Shown here piece by piece: positions 26,491 through 33,414 of a DNA stretch of 36,768 nucleotides. The DNA is from DATKDU01 sp035649415. GTDB lineage: Bacteria; Planctomycetota; Planctomycetia; Pirellulales; Pirellulaceae. The translations under genes were made by a program, and so were the position numbers. How positions within the stretch are numbered: the stretch's first letter is position 1; the number at the start of each line of letters is the position of its first letter. The notes under the pieces are model-generated. The model searched no databases. It was not told where the DNA came from and saw only the letters and a list, made by a program, of their open reading frames with translations. The stretch covers positions 1 through 36,768 of the forward strand of contig DASRJP010000397.1 in the NCBI GenBank assembly GCA_035649415.1, in the 5' to 3' direction.

Positions 26491-26517
26491 TGGAATCAGA
26501 CATTCTGTCTGACTCCA
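26491..26517. repeat. Imperfect 12-bp-arm palindrome with AGACA-N3-TGTCT core
   Basis: Left arm TGGAATCAGACA (26491-26502), centre TTC, right arm TGTCTGACTCCA (26506-26517); 11 of 12 positions pair, and the inner seven are perfect. It lies about 30 nt upstream of ATG 26460 in the divergent gap. The core resembles the two AAGACA palindromes, but the longer arms suggest a dispersed hairpin element or a transcript hairpin. Confidence 0.55.
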
Positions 26518-26642
26518 GCCAGCCTGGCAAGTTGATTCTCCATCCGATGGTAAGCCACCAGCGACCGAGAGACGATACCGAGGTCAATCTTCGGGCCGCT
26601 CTGCCGAATACCATCCAGCCGCGCGGCCCCTCCGTTCTTCAT
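26496..26642 (-). CDS. Possible small ORF, 48 aa, unknown
   Basis: ATG 26642 to TGA 26498-26496, same strand as and 35 nt before the gene at 25606-26460. The encoded text contains LDGIRQSGPKIDLGIVSRSL and AYHRMENQLARLAGV, with fairly GC-rich third positions, so it could be a real small protein or the remnant of one. No Shine-Dalgarno is present and the stop falls inside the palindrome at 26491-26517. Low confidence. Confidence 0.25.
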   Translation of the reverse strand: MKNGGAARLDGIRQSGPKIDLGIVSRSLVAYHRMENQLARLAGVRQNV

Positions 26643-26665
26643 CAGCCGCTGCGGGGGAGCGGACG

Positions 26666-27310
26666 ATGAACGATTCCATGCCCGCCAGACGACGTTTTCA
26701 GTTTGGCCTGCGAGGACTGTTGATCTTTGTCACGTTCCTGGCAATTGTCACCGCGTGGCTCGCCTACCTGAACCGCCAAGCCCAGAATCGAACGAAGCTG
26801 ACGGCGGAACTGGTCGGCAGCGGCATTCTCGTCGATCTGGAAGAGCCAAACTGGCTGGGGCAGATCACCATGAAGTTCGCTCCCAAGTCGGAGCCGTGGC
26901 TCCGCGAGCAACTGGGGAGCGGCTGGCTAGGCTATCCGACGGTCTTTTGCACCTGGGATCTGAAGAGCGAACAAGTGCCGCCGGCAGCAGATCGATTGAG
27001 GCGTCTGGGGACCGTGCGGGAGTTCCATTTCCGGCGGCAGCCGCCTTCGGAGGTCGCTGCCGCGATGAAAGGGGCGCTTCCGGGCGTGGATGTGCTCACG
27101 ACGACCACGGCCATACGTACCTACTACCAGCGGCGGGTGAGCCAGCCGGTTTTCGCCTTTGAAGGGGCCGGATTTCTCGGCTCGCTTGTGCTCCTGGCAG
27201 TCGCAACGGCGGGCCTGACCGTGTGGCGATGGCGACGCAGATCTGCTCTTCGACAGCCTTCTTCCGCACCGACGCAACCGGCGCCCTTGCCGCAAGGTAG
27301 TGTTGAATAA
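26666..27310 (+). CDS. Two-TM hypothetical protein with RFQFGLRGLL start
   Basis: A 214-aa membrane protein. It opens with the Arg/Phe-rich motif RRRFQFGLRGLLIFVTFLAI seen at the start of many planctomycete hypothetical membrane proteins, giving a first transmembrane helix at about 15-36. An extracytoplasmic domain of about 130 residues (contains EPNWLGQITMKFAPKSEPWLRE) is followed by a second helix (about 167-188) and a short Arg-rich, then Pro-rich, cytoplasmic tail. GGGGGAG lies 6 nt before ATG 26666. It precedes the esterase gene by 26 nt and is probably co-transcribed. Function unknown. Confidence 0.87.
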   Translation: MNDSMPARRRFQFGLRGLLIFVTFLAIVTAWLAYLNRQAQNRTKLTAELVGSGILVDLEEPNWLGQITMKFAPKSEPWLREQLGSGWLGYPTVFCTWDLKSEQVPPAADRLRRLGTVREFHFRRQPPSEVAAAMKGALPGVDVLTTTTAIRTYYQRRVSQPVFAFEGAGFLGSLVLLAVATAGLTVWRWRRRSALRQPSSAPTQPAPLPQGSVE

Positions 27311-27336
27311 AGGCCGGTCACTGCGAGAGGCCATCC

Positions 27337-28080
27337 ATGTCAATAGCCGCACGAGTTCTGATAGCGGTAGCTTGGGCTGTGGTAGCCGCAACCGGCCAGG
27401 CCGCGGAAAACGGCCACGGCAATTTCGCGTCGCGGCAGGTCAAGGTCGGCGAGACAACTCGCGAGTATCGGCTCGTAGTGCCCCGGACGGTCGATCTTAA
27501 AACGCCGGTGCCGCTGGTGGTCGCCTTTCACGGCATGGCGATCGACAGCAAGAACTTCATGCCGATTTACACGGGCCTTAACCAGACGGCAGAGAAACAC
27601 AGGTTCATCGTGGCCTATCCGGAAGCCGTTGATCGAAGTTGGGGGCTAAAGCCCGAGAAGGTCAAAGCCGATCTGGCGTTCTTCGACGCGCTCGAAACGA
27701 GGCTGACTTCCGATTACAAGATCGATGACAAGCGGATCTACGTGTTGGGCATGTCCAACGGCGGCTATTTCGCCCACCTGGTCGGACAAGAGCGATCCCA
27801 GAAGGTGGCTGCCGTCGCATCGCACTCCGGCCCGCTCGGCCTGCAAACGCTGCTGGGAGTCCATGCCGAGCGAAAATTCCCCGTCCTCATCATCCACGGC
27901 GATCAAGACCGAATTCTGCCGGTCGAGTGGGCCCGCGAAAACCGCGACAAGTACCGGCGTGAGGGGCACGAGGTGAAGTATGTCGAGGTGGCGGGAATGG
28001 GGCACGTTTGGGCGACGAAAGAGGACATCAACGAGACGATTTGGAAGTTCTTCAGCGAACATCCGCTGCCAGCGAAATAA
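27337..28080 (+). CDS. Secreted alpha/beta-hydrolase, LpqC/PHB-depolymerase-like esterase
   Basis: A 247-aa exported esterase. The signal peptide spans about 1-22 (ending ATGQAA). The oxyanion region is PLVVAFHGM (59-67), the nucleophile elbow GMSNGGY puts Ser140 in a G-x-S-x-G motif, and the acid and base are Asp191 (HGDQDRI) and His223 (AGMGHVW). This is the esterase-PHB/LpqC group (COG3509-type), whose members act on polyhydroxybutyrate, feruloyl or acetyl esters; the natural substrate is not determined. AGAGG lies before ATG 27337. It is adjacent (26 nt) to the two-TM protein gene and converges on the DUF1559 gene. Confidence 0.93.
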   Translation: MSIAARVLIAVAWAVVAATGQAAENGHGNFASRQVKVGETTREYRLVVPRTVDLKTPVPLVVAFHGMAIDSKNFMPIYTGLNQTAEKHRFIVAYPEAVDRSWGLKPEKVKADLAFFDALETRLTSDYKIDDKRIYVLGMSNGGYFAHLVGQERSQKVAAVASHSGPLGLQTLLGVHAERKFPVLIIHGDQDRILPVEWARENRDKYRREGHEVKYVEVAGMGHVWATKEDINETIWKFFSEHPLPAK

Positions 28081-28149
28081 GCGGCTCGAATTCGACTGGC
28101 GGGTAGTGTATCTCCCACGCACTGCCGCGAACCGCGCCAGCACCGCCCG

Positions 28150-29163
28150 TCATTCAACCGACGCCGTCTCGCCCAGGTTGCGCGTCGACATTCCCTGCCA
28201 GATCCCCAGTGCGATGCTGTTGGAGAAGCTGTGGACCGAACCGTCCATCATCGCCGCCTGAACGATGTTGGGGTGGAAGCTCCGCGACGTGACCGCGGCA
28301 CACGTCGGCGCAGTGCCAACTCCTTCCTGCTGGTTGTTCCAGTCCAGGTTGTAAGGGATGCCTCCAACGTTGCAGTGCACTTTGGCATTGGGGCCAAAGA
28401 AGGTGGTGCAACCAGTCTGGTGAGCGCGGCCATCGACCCACTCCGTGTGTCCGCTATCGACCTTGAATTGTCCGCCCAGGGCGCACACGCCGCCGATTGT
28501 CGGAGGAGGCGGATTGGCAAGGCCGGCATTGCGGTAATAGGGCGTGTAGGTTTTGACTTCCATGAAAGCCAGGGTGTTGGTGCGTCCATCCTGGTACTCG
28601 CCGGGACTGATTTGCGTGACCGGAACGAAAGCACCGTCGCCTGTCTTTCCCGTCGTGCGGTCGTAAACGAACCAGATGCCCAGGTTGCAGCCGTAATTGA
28701 GGGGCGCGTGCTCCGGGCCGGCGGCGTTCACGCGAATATGCCGATTGACTTCTGACGGGCAGGCGAGAACTTCCACCTTCACGGCCGCCAGACGCTGCGG
28801 TCCGTTGGCGCCGGGGATTTGGATCTGTTGGTTGTATGTTGCGCTGAAATCAATGCGGTCGTAGAGGTCGCCGCGCTCCAGGTAGGGCAAGATCTGCGCT
28901 TGGCACGACCAGCCGTCCACATTGCCATTGGCCTGTGCCGCCGTTGGGTGAAAGGAGGAGGGCATCCGATTGTTGGCAGCTTCGAAGTTGTGGACTGCCA
29001 GCGCCAATTGCTTGAGATTGTTGCTGCACGACATGCGGCGGGCCGATTCGCGGGCAAACTGGACGGCGGGCAGCAACAGGGCGACCAGGATGCCGATGAT
29101 GGCAATGACGACCAGGAGTTCGACCAGGGTAAAGGCCTTACGGGCAGGTGGGGTGCGGCGCAT
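28150..29163 (-). CDS. DUF1559 pseudopilin-like protein
   Basis: A 337-aa member of the large planctomycete DUF1559 family. It has a type IV prepilin leader: a basic nine-residue start (MRRTPPARK), cleavage expected before Phe11, Glu15 in FTLVELLVVIAIIGILVALLLPAVQ, and the following helix with ARRMSCSNNLKQLALAVHNFE. The body holds the usual GWSCQAQILPYLE segment, and the end has the family's H-x9-DG motif (HPNIVQAAMMDGSVHSFSN, about 306-324). It is processed by a prepilin peptidase and then presumably exposed at the surface or assembled; function is not established. It has a good candidate promoter (29227-29254) and an inverted repeat over the predicted start site. Confidence 0.96.
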   Translation of the reverse strand: MRRTPPARKAFTLVELLVVIAIIGILVALLLPAVQFARESARRMSCSNNLKQLALAVHNFEAANNRMPSSFHPTAAQANGNVDGWSCQAQILPYLERGDLYDRIDFSATYNQQIQIPGANGPQRLAAVKVEVLACPSEVNRHIRVNAAGPEHAPLNYGCNLGIWFVYDRTTGKTGDGAFVPVTQISPGEYQDGRTNTLAFMEVKTYTPYYRNAGLANPPPPTIGGVCALGGQFKVDSGHTEWVDGRAHQTGCTTFFGPNAKVHCNVGGIPYNLDWNNQQEGVGTAPTCAAVTSRSFHPNIVQAAMMDGSVHSFSNSIALGIWQGMSTRNLGETASVE

Positions 29164-29198
29164 GGCGGGAAATTCCAGGGTGGGCTAGTTGATAGATA

Positions 29199-29220
29199 TT
29201 GAGACTCTGTATCGTCTCAA
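29199..29220. promoter_or_regulatory. Inverted repeat over the DUF1559 transcription start
   Basis: TTGAGAC (29199-29205), 8-nt centre, GTCTCAA (29214-29220): perfect 7-bp arms beginning about 7 nt downstream of the -10 on the minus strand. The position is right for a repressor site or for a 5'-end hairpin in the transcript. Confidence 0.42.
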
Positions 29221-29226
29221 AACGCG

Positions 29227-29254
29227 ATTGTAATACCCGGGTCTGGGGCGTCAA
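29227..29254 (-). promoter_or_regulatory. Candidate sigma70-type promoter for DUF1559
   Basis: Minus-strand TTGACG (29249-29254), 16-nt spacer, TACAAT (29227-29232). Both boxes match five of six consensus positions. The leader to ATG 29163 would be about 57 nt. Confidence 0.5.
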
Positions 29255-29357
29255 GGGTTTGGGATGTAGCCGCGGAGCATTTGGGGAAGCCGACTAGCTC
29301 CGCCGAGAAAAACGGTGGCGCGAGCGAAATCGCGGCACCAATTGCAGCTACTTCCTC

Positions 29358-30854
29358 TTAAGACAGCGCCTCTTCCACCACTTGTCCGTCCACCAACGGC
29401 AGCGGTCGCCCTTGGCGATCGCGAATTAGAGTGTGGGGATCGATCCCCAAGAGGTGGTACATCGTCGCCAGGAGGTCTTTGGGGCTGATCGGCCGGTCCG
29501 TTACGTCCCCGGCCTGTTTGTCCGTGGCCCCTACGACGTATCCACGCTTGATCCCCGCACCGGCGATGAGCGAGGAATAAGCCCGCGACCAATGGTCGCG
29601 GCCGCCTCCCATGCCACTGGTCACCTTGGGAGTCCTGCCATGCTCGCTGGTGCAGACAACCAGCACGTCGTCCAGCATGCCGCGTCGATCGAGGTCGGTA
29701 ATCAGGCCGTACCAGCCAGTGTCGAAACCAGGGGCCAATTCCTGCTTCATTCGCGGATAGTGGTTCCAGTGCGTGTCCCAGGCCATGCCCGCGAGGCCGT
29801 ACTCATCCCAGAAGACGCTCACGACGCGGCTGCCGGCTTCGACGAGTCGCCGCGCCGCCAGGCACGATTGCCCGAAAAGTGACTCGCCATAAAGTGCGCG
29901 AGTTTCTGGCGCCTCGCGGCGGAGATCGAGCGCCTGCGCCAGCTTGGGGGATTCAAGCAGCGACAGCGCCGACTGCTGGTGTTTGGTCAGCGAGCGGCCG
30001 GGCGACGTGGCAGCCAAACCAGCGATGTTGTCGTTCAGTTGTCCCAGCAGCGATTTACGGATGTTCAGCCGATCCAGCGTCATCTCAGGCTGCAAGCTCG
30101 AGGCGTTGGGTACGACGAAATAGCTGTCCGGCGCAATGCCGATGTACGGGTCGTTCCCCGTGTAAGTCATGTCCCGCAGGGTCTTGGTAATTCCCTTGGT
30201 GGCGATCCCCTGAAAATCGGCCCACAGCGGATCGTACTGACTGCCGAGGAATGCGGCATACGGCCCGGCGCGGTGAACCTCGCCGACGCGCTTGGTGCTG
30301 AAGGGGAAGGGCAAGGCGATATTGCTCGGCACGACCGGCTCGCCTTGCCGCCGGCGACTATCGATGTACTCGACAACCGAGCCGAAGTAGGGCCAATGCT
30401 TGGAATCGTGCGGGCTCAGCTCCATGGCCACGTCGATGGCCGGCACTCCCGTGAGCGCGAAAGCGACGCCGTGAATCGGGTAAGGGTGCGTGAGCGAGCG
30501 GAGGACCGTGGTGCGATCCATCACCTTGGCCATGTTGGGAAACAGCTCGCAAACATCACAGCCTTTGAGCGTGGAGGGAATCGTCTTCAGTTCCCCGCGG
30601 ACCTCCGCCGGCGCATCGGGTTTGCAATCGACCCACTCGAGCTGGCTGGGGGAGCCGTAGAGGTGAATCAGGATTAGCGCTTTGGCTTTTCCGAACGACC
30701 GCTCGCGCTCGACGGGTGCCGACGCGGACGCCTCTTGTAACGAAAGAATCTGCGGCAACGACAAACCGCCAAGTCCCAGGCCGCCGACGCGCAGCATGTC
30801 TCGCCGGGAAAGTCCCTGACAAAGCTGTCTGACGGAGCCGAGGATTCGTAGCAT
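29358..30854 (-). CDS. Second DUF1501 family protein, solitary
   Basis: A 498-aa DUF1501 protein with a Tat signal (SRRDMLRVGGLGLGGLSLPQIL, about 17-38). Motifs match the first copy: KALILIHLYGSPSQLEWVDCKPDAPAEVRGE near 58-88, SLTHPYPIHGVAFALTG, FGQSCLAARRLVEAGSRVVSV, and the C-terminal EHGRTPKVTSGMGGGRDHWSRAYS with predicted metal ligands. It is 52 aa longer than the copy at 2808-4148. Unlike that copy, no DUF1549/DUF1553 gene accompanies it within the window. AAGGA lies 8 nt before ATG 30854, and a promoter candidate lies at 30937-30965. Exported; activity unknown. Confidence 0.95.
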   Translation of the reverse strand: MLRILGSVRQLCQGLSRRDMLRVGGLGLGGLSLPQILSLQEASASAPVERERSFGKAKALILIHLYGSPSQLEWVDCKPDAPAEVRGELKTIPSTLKGCDVCELFPNMAKVMDRTTVLRSLTHPYPIHGVAFALTGVPAIDVAMELSPHDSKHWPYFGSVVEYIDSRRRQGEPVVPSNIALPFPFSTKRVGEVHRAGPYAAFLGSQYDPLWADFQGIATKGITKTLRDMTYTGNDPYIGIAPDSYFVVPNASSLQPEMTLDRLNIRKSLLGQLNDNIAGLAATSPGRSLTKHQQSALSLLESPKLAQALDLRREAPETRALYGESLFGQSCLAARRLVEAGSRVVSVFWDEYGLAGMAWDTHWNHYPRMKQELAPGFDTGWYGLITDLDRRGMLDDVLVVCTSEHGRTPKVTSGMGGGRDHWSRAYSSLIAGAGIKRGYVVGATDKQAGDVTDRPISPKDLLATMYHLLGIDPHTLIRDRQGRPLPLVDGQVVEEALS

Positions 30855-30936
30855 CGCGAGATCCTTCCACAGACCGGCAGGCAGGGCGCAGTTTCATCGC
30901 CCTGGCAATTCCCATCGATCGGGACTTGCGCGATTG

Positions 30937-30965
30937 ATTATCGAGCGATTTCGCGTCGATTTCCA
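30937..30965 (-). promoter_or_regulatory. Candidate promoter for the solitary DUF1501 gene
   Basis: Minus-strand TGGAAA (30960-30965), 17-nt spacer, GATAAT (30937-30942), with a leader of about 75 nt. The -10 is identical to that of the other DUF1501 unit (6431-6436). Confidence 0.4.
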
Positions 30966-31004
30966 GAGGAAGTGGCAAAAAATCTGCGACTTGGCCAGGA
31001 ATCG

Positions 31005-31289
31005 TCAGTCAGCCGAACGGTGGCCGCCTTGAATTCCGCGCCGGCCGGCCAGCATGTACCAGGCAAACGACGAAAGCCCCGCGAATTTGTAGCTGGGATC
31101 CACGTAGTGCTCGATGACGTAAAAAGCAAAGTAATAGGCCCGGCAAAAGCCCCACACGGACAGGCCCAACAGCACCGCGACTTTCCACCTTGGATGCTCA
31201 CTCAGCAGGATTCCCGCGGCCAATATGCCCAGCAGCAGGAAGAGAACCCCTTTGGCATAGAGCAGCCAGGGGCTGCGGATGTCGGTCAT
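31005..31289 (-). CDS. Small membrane protein, unknown
   Basis: A 94-aa protein with two or three hydrophobic segments: about 8-29 (LLYAKGVLFLLLGILAAGILL), 35-58 (WKVAVLLGLSVWGFCRAYYFAFYVI) and a weaker one near 67-81. An HYVDPSYKFAGLSSF loop separates the last two. AAGGA at 9 nt before ATG 31289 supports the start. It follows two other small membrane proteins on the same strand, with its own candidate promoter in the gap. No family recognised. Confidence 0.8.
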   Translation of the reverse strand: MTDIRSPWLLYAKGVLFLLLGILAAGILLSEHPRWKVAVLLGLSVWGFCRAYYFAFYVIEHYVDPSYKFAGLSSFAWYMLAGRRGIQGGHRSAD

Positions 31290-31328
31290 GGTCGCTTGTC
31301 CTTATGGTGAAGCTCCAGATCCCGATTC

Positions 31329-31356
31329 ATTGTAAATCGATAGCGAGCTGTGTCAG
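31329..31356 (-). promoter_or_regulatory. Candidate promoter for the 94-aa membrane protein
   Basis: Minus-strand CTGACA (31351-31356), 16-nt spacer, TACAAT (31329-31334). The spacing and -10 are the same as in the DUF1559 promoter. The -35 overlaps the stop codon of the upstream gene. Confidence 0.42.
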
Positions 31357-31736
31357 GTAATTTCTTTCGCGCGCGGCATGGTCGCCACGAATGCCGCCAC
31401 AAAGAGCACCCCCCACACCAGGTCGAGCATCGCGCCGGCGAACATCGGCAGCGGGATGCGCCCTTGAACGAGCAGCACGACGGCGGCCGCCGTAAATGAA
31501 AACTTCTCCACGATTGCCGGAATCATCATCAGCCGATAGCGGGCCGGTTCGAACGAGATGACCAGGAACGCGACCTGCCACGCCAGCGCGACGCCGGCAA
31601 AGCCATAGAAGAATTCTGGGTGATTCAGCGGCGGCGGCATGTCGCGGCCGAAGCGCTCTTCCAGAAAATACATCGGCGCGATGACCAGAACCCCGTAAAT
31701 GCCGGCGATGCGAAAGACCCAGCGGGCGAAGGACAT
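31353..31736 (-). CDS. Four-TM hypothetical membrane protein
   Basis: A 127-aa integral membrane protein with four hydrophobic helices (about 6-25, 41-61, 70-90 and 97-118) and short loops. The loop NHPEFFYGF lies before helix 2. It resembles small uncharacterised bacterial membrane proteins with no assigned function; nothing catalytic is visible. It starts 23 nt after the end of the 136-aa gene, within a stretch containing a dispersed GGGGTCAGAAT-type string, and has no clear ribosome site. Confidence 0.8.
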   Translation of the reverse strand: MSFARWVFRIAGIYGVLVIAPMYFLEERFGRDMPPPLNHPEFFYGFAGVALAWQVAFLVISFEPARYRLMMIPAIVEKFSFTAAAVVLLVQGRIPLPMFAGAMLDLVWGVLFVAAFVATMPRAKEIT

Positions 31737-31759
31737 GCGACGGAATTAGGCGTCAGGGA

Positions 31760-32170
31760 TCAGGGGTCAGAATGCTTTGCGTTCTGCTCGCGGCGGATTT
31801 TCTCGATCTCGCGTTTCAGGAGCGCGTGCTCGACCGCGCTGGCCGAAAGCAGCTTGTCGAAGTGCAGCCGGCTGGCCAGCCAGTCGGCGCCGGCCAGCAG
31901 TAGCGCCCACAGGACGATCAGCAGGATGAAGCACCACAGGACCACGCGGGCGGTGACGTCCTGAATCCACAAATCGACCAGCGACAACACGCCCACCAGC
32001 CCAACGAGCGCACTGGATTGCAGCCGCCGGCGGAACTGATGGCGGTAGAAGCGATAGTCGGCATCGGCCAGACCGCCATGATCGGCCCGCCGCCAGGCGA
32101 GCACGTGCCACGCGATCAGTCCCGCGGAGATCGCCAGCAGAAAGACGGCAAAGAGGATGGAGGACCACAT
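31760..32170 (-). CDS. Three-TM hypothetical membrane protein
   Basis: A 136-aa protein: helix 1 at about 3-25 (SILFAVFLLAISAGLIAWHVLAW), a basic cytoplasmic stretch (YRFYRHQFRRRLQ), helices at about 53-71 and 74-98, then a charged helical tail (SAVEHALLKREIEKIRREQ) likely forming a coiled coil in the cytoplasm. The last residues HSDP are encoded by a 12-nt string (complement of 31762-31773) that recurs in the intergenic gap just upstream at 32187-32198, so the gene end appears to run into a dispersed element. Function unknown. It follows the M28-type gene by 35 nt. Confidence 0.82.
   Translation of the reverse strand: MWSSILFAVFLLAISAGLIAWHVLAWRRADHGGLADADYRFYRHQFRRRLQSSALVGLVGVLSLVDLWIQDVTARVVLWCFILLIVLWALLLAGADWLASRLHFDKLLSASAVEHALLKREIEKIRREQNAKHSDP
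31762..31773. repeat. Short dispersed repeat AGGGGTCAGAAT, copy 1
   Basis: The 12-mer AGGGGTCAGAAT overlaps the 3' end of the 136-aa gene and is followed on the minus strand by related CCCTGATCCCTGACGCC text. Confidence 0.5.
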
Positions 32171-32186
32171 GGGAGGGTTCAGAATT

Positions 32187-32198
32187 AGGGGTCAGAAT
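32187..32198. repeat. Short dispersed repeat AGGGGTCAGAAT, copy 2
   Basis: An identical 12-mer in the 35-nt gap between the M28-type gene and the 136-aa gene, flanked by GTTCAGAATT. Such strings look like fragments of a larger intergenic repeat family. Confidence 0.5.
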
Positions 32199-32205
32199 CC
32201 TCCTC

Positions 32206-33249
32206 CTACTTCACGCGCTCGAGCCATTCCTTGAGCACCCAGCCGACTTTGGCCAGCGACAGTGCCGAGCAGTTTTCGGGGAGGTCCTTCGTCGTGTGCC
32301 AGTAACTCGCACCGCGAGCGCGCGGATAATCGAAGTCGATGATATCGATGGCGGGAATGCCGGCGATGTTGTTTAAGGCCAGATGGTCATCGCGGATCTC
32401 TTCAAAGCGCGTCTGGGGGATGAACTCGACGACCCCGAGCGAGCGGGCGGTGGACCAGATGTCGGCCACGAGCTTCTGCGTATCGCGCGTTTTGAGGCTG
32501 TTAGGCTCGCGATATAACTGCAACTCCTTGTCGCCGATCATGTCCACGACAATCCCGCAGCGATATCGATAGGACGGCGGCTCGGCGGCATATTGCCGTG
32601 CAAAGTGCTCCGACCCCAGGAAAAACGGATCGCGGTTGGGATCGAAAATGAATTCCTCGGCATCGAACAGGACAAAATCGACGCCGTAGGGGCACTTGAG
32701 CGAGCGCATATGCTGTGCCAGCTCGCAGAACAGCGCGGCGCCGCTGGCGCCGTCGTTGGCGCCGATGAACCTGCCGCGCCGTTTTCGTGGATCGGGATCC
32801 TGGTCGGGGAACGGCCGCGTGTCGTAGTGGCAGGCCAGCAGGATCCGCTCCTTCTTTTCGGGATGCCATTGGACAAGCATGTTGGCCAGCGTGACTCTGG
32901 CGCCGTTTTCGGGGTGGCGGACCTCGAATTCCTGGAGCGAGACGCTGCCGCCGAGTTTTTCGAATTGGCTCCGCAGGTACTCCTGCTGCTTGTACATCCC
33001 CTGCGTCGCGGAGATTCGCGGCCCGATGTCGCAGATGGCCACGAGATGCTCGTAGGCCCGCTGGCCGTCGAAAGGAATGTCGTCGAGCGTCAGCTTCGAG
33101 CCCCGCGGCCGCTGCCAGGCCAGTACGCCGCCGGAAAAGAGCAGGTACCCCAGCGCCGCCAAAACCAACCCAGCGACAACCCAAAACAACAGCGCCGATC
33201 GGTCGATCCCGATTGCCTTTGGCCAGGCGTGATTCGTGGTCTTGGTCAT
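32206..33249 (-). CDS. M28-family, glutaminyl-peptide-cyclotransferase-like membrane-anchored enzyme
   Basis: A 347-aa protein from ATG 33249; GTG 33261 is an in-frame alternative. One N-terminal membrane helix (about 19-41, LLFWVVAGLVLAALGYLLFSGG) anchors an extracytoplasmic zinc-hydrolase fold. Motifs: LLACHYDTRPFPD (His141, Asp143), FIGANDGASGAA (zinc-ligand Asp166), VLFDAEEF (Glu198-Glu199), RDDHLALN (His289) and SYWHTTKDLPEN (zinc-ligand His318). The single-zinc D-E-H pattern and the WHTTKD ending match glutaminyl cyclase-like M28 proteins, which form N-terminal pyroglutamate, rather than ordinary aminopeptidases. It could modify exported proteins; substrate unknown. Divergent from the DUF4254 gene. 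Confidence 0.92.
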   Translation of the reverse strand: MTKTTNHAWPKAIGIDRSALLFWVVAGLVLAALGYLLFSGGVLAWQRPRGSKLTLDDIPFDGQRAYEHLVAICDIGPRISATQGMYKQQEYLRSQFEKLGGSVSLQEFEVRHPENGARVTLANMLVQWHPEKKERILLACHYDTRPFPDQDPDPRKRRGRFIGANDGASGAALFCELAQHMRSLKCPYGVDFVLFDAEEFIFDPNRDPFFLGSEHFARQYAAEPPSYRYRCGIVVDMIGDKELQLYREPNSLKTRDTQKLVADIWSTARSLGVVEFIPQTRFEEIRDDHLALNNIAGIPAIDIIDFDYPRARGASYWHTTKDLPENCSALSLAKVGWVLKEWLERVK

Positions 33250-33331
33250 GCTGAGCGGCACGGAGCAAGGAACCTCGCAAAACGCATTCTACGCTGCATG
33301 CACCAGGCCGCCTACGTCAGACATTTTCGTC

Positions 33332-33361
33332 TTGTGAAAACGAAAGACCCTTACGTAGAAT
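33332..33361 (+). promoter_or_regulatory. Candidate promoter for DUF4254
   Basis: TTGTGA (33332-33337), 18-nt spacer, TAGAAT (33356-33361) on the plus strand. The leader to ATG 33415 would be about 47 nt. Confidence 0.35.
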
Positions 33362-33414
33362 CGCCGCTGGCAGCAGCCGGGAGTACAGCGGTTCGCACAC
33401 GCAGGGAGGCTCTC

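Noticed and set aside
32593..33414. A long plus-strand open frame continuous with DUF4254 (would give a 476-aa protein).
   Set aside because: It is antisense to the M28-type gene, whose zinc motifs are complete, and a strong GGGAGG ribosome site sits just before ATG 33415.
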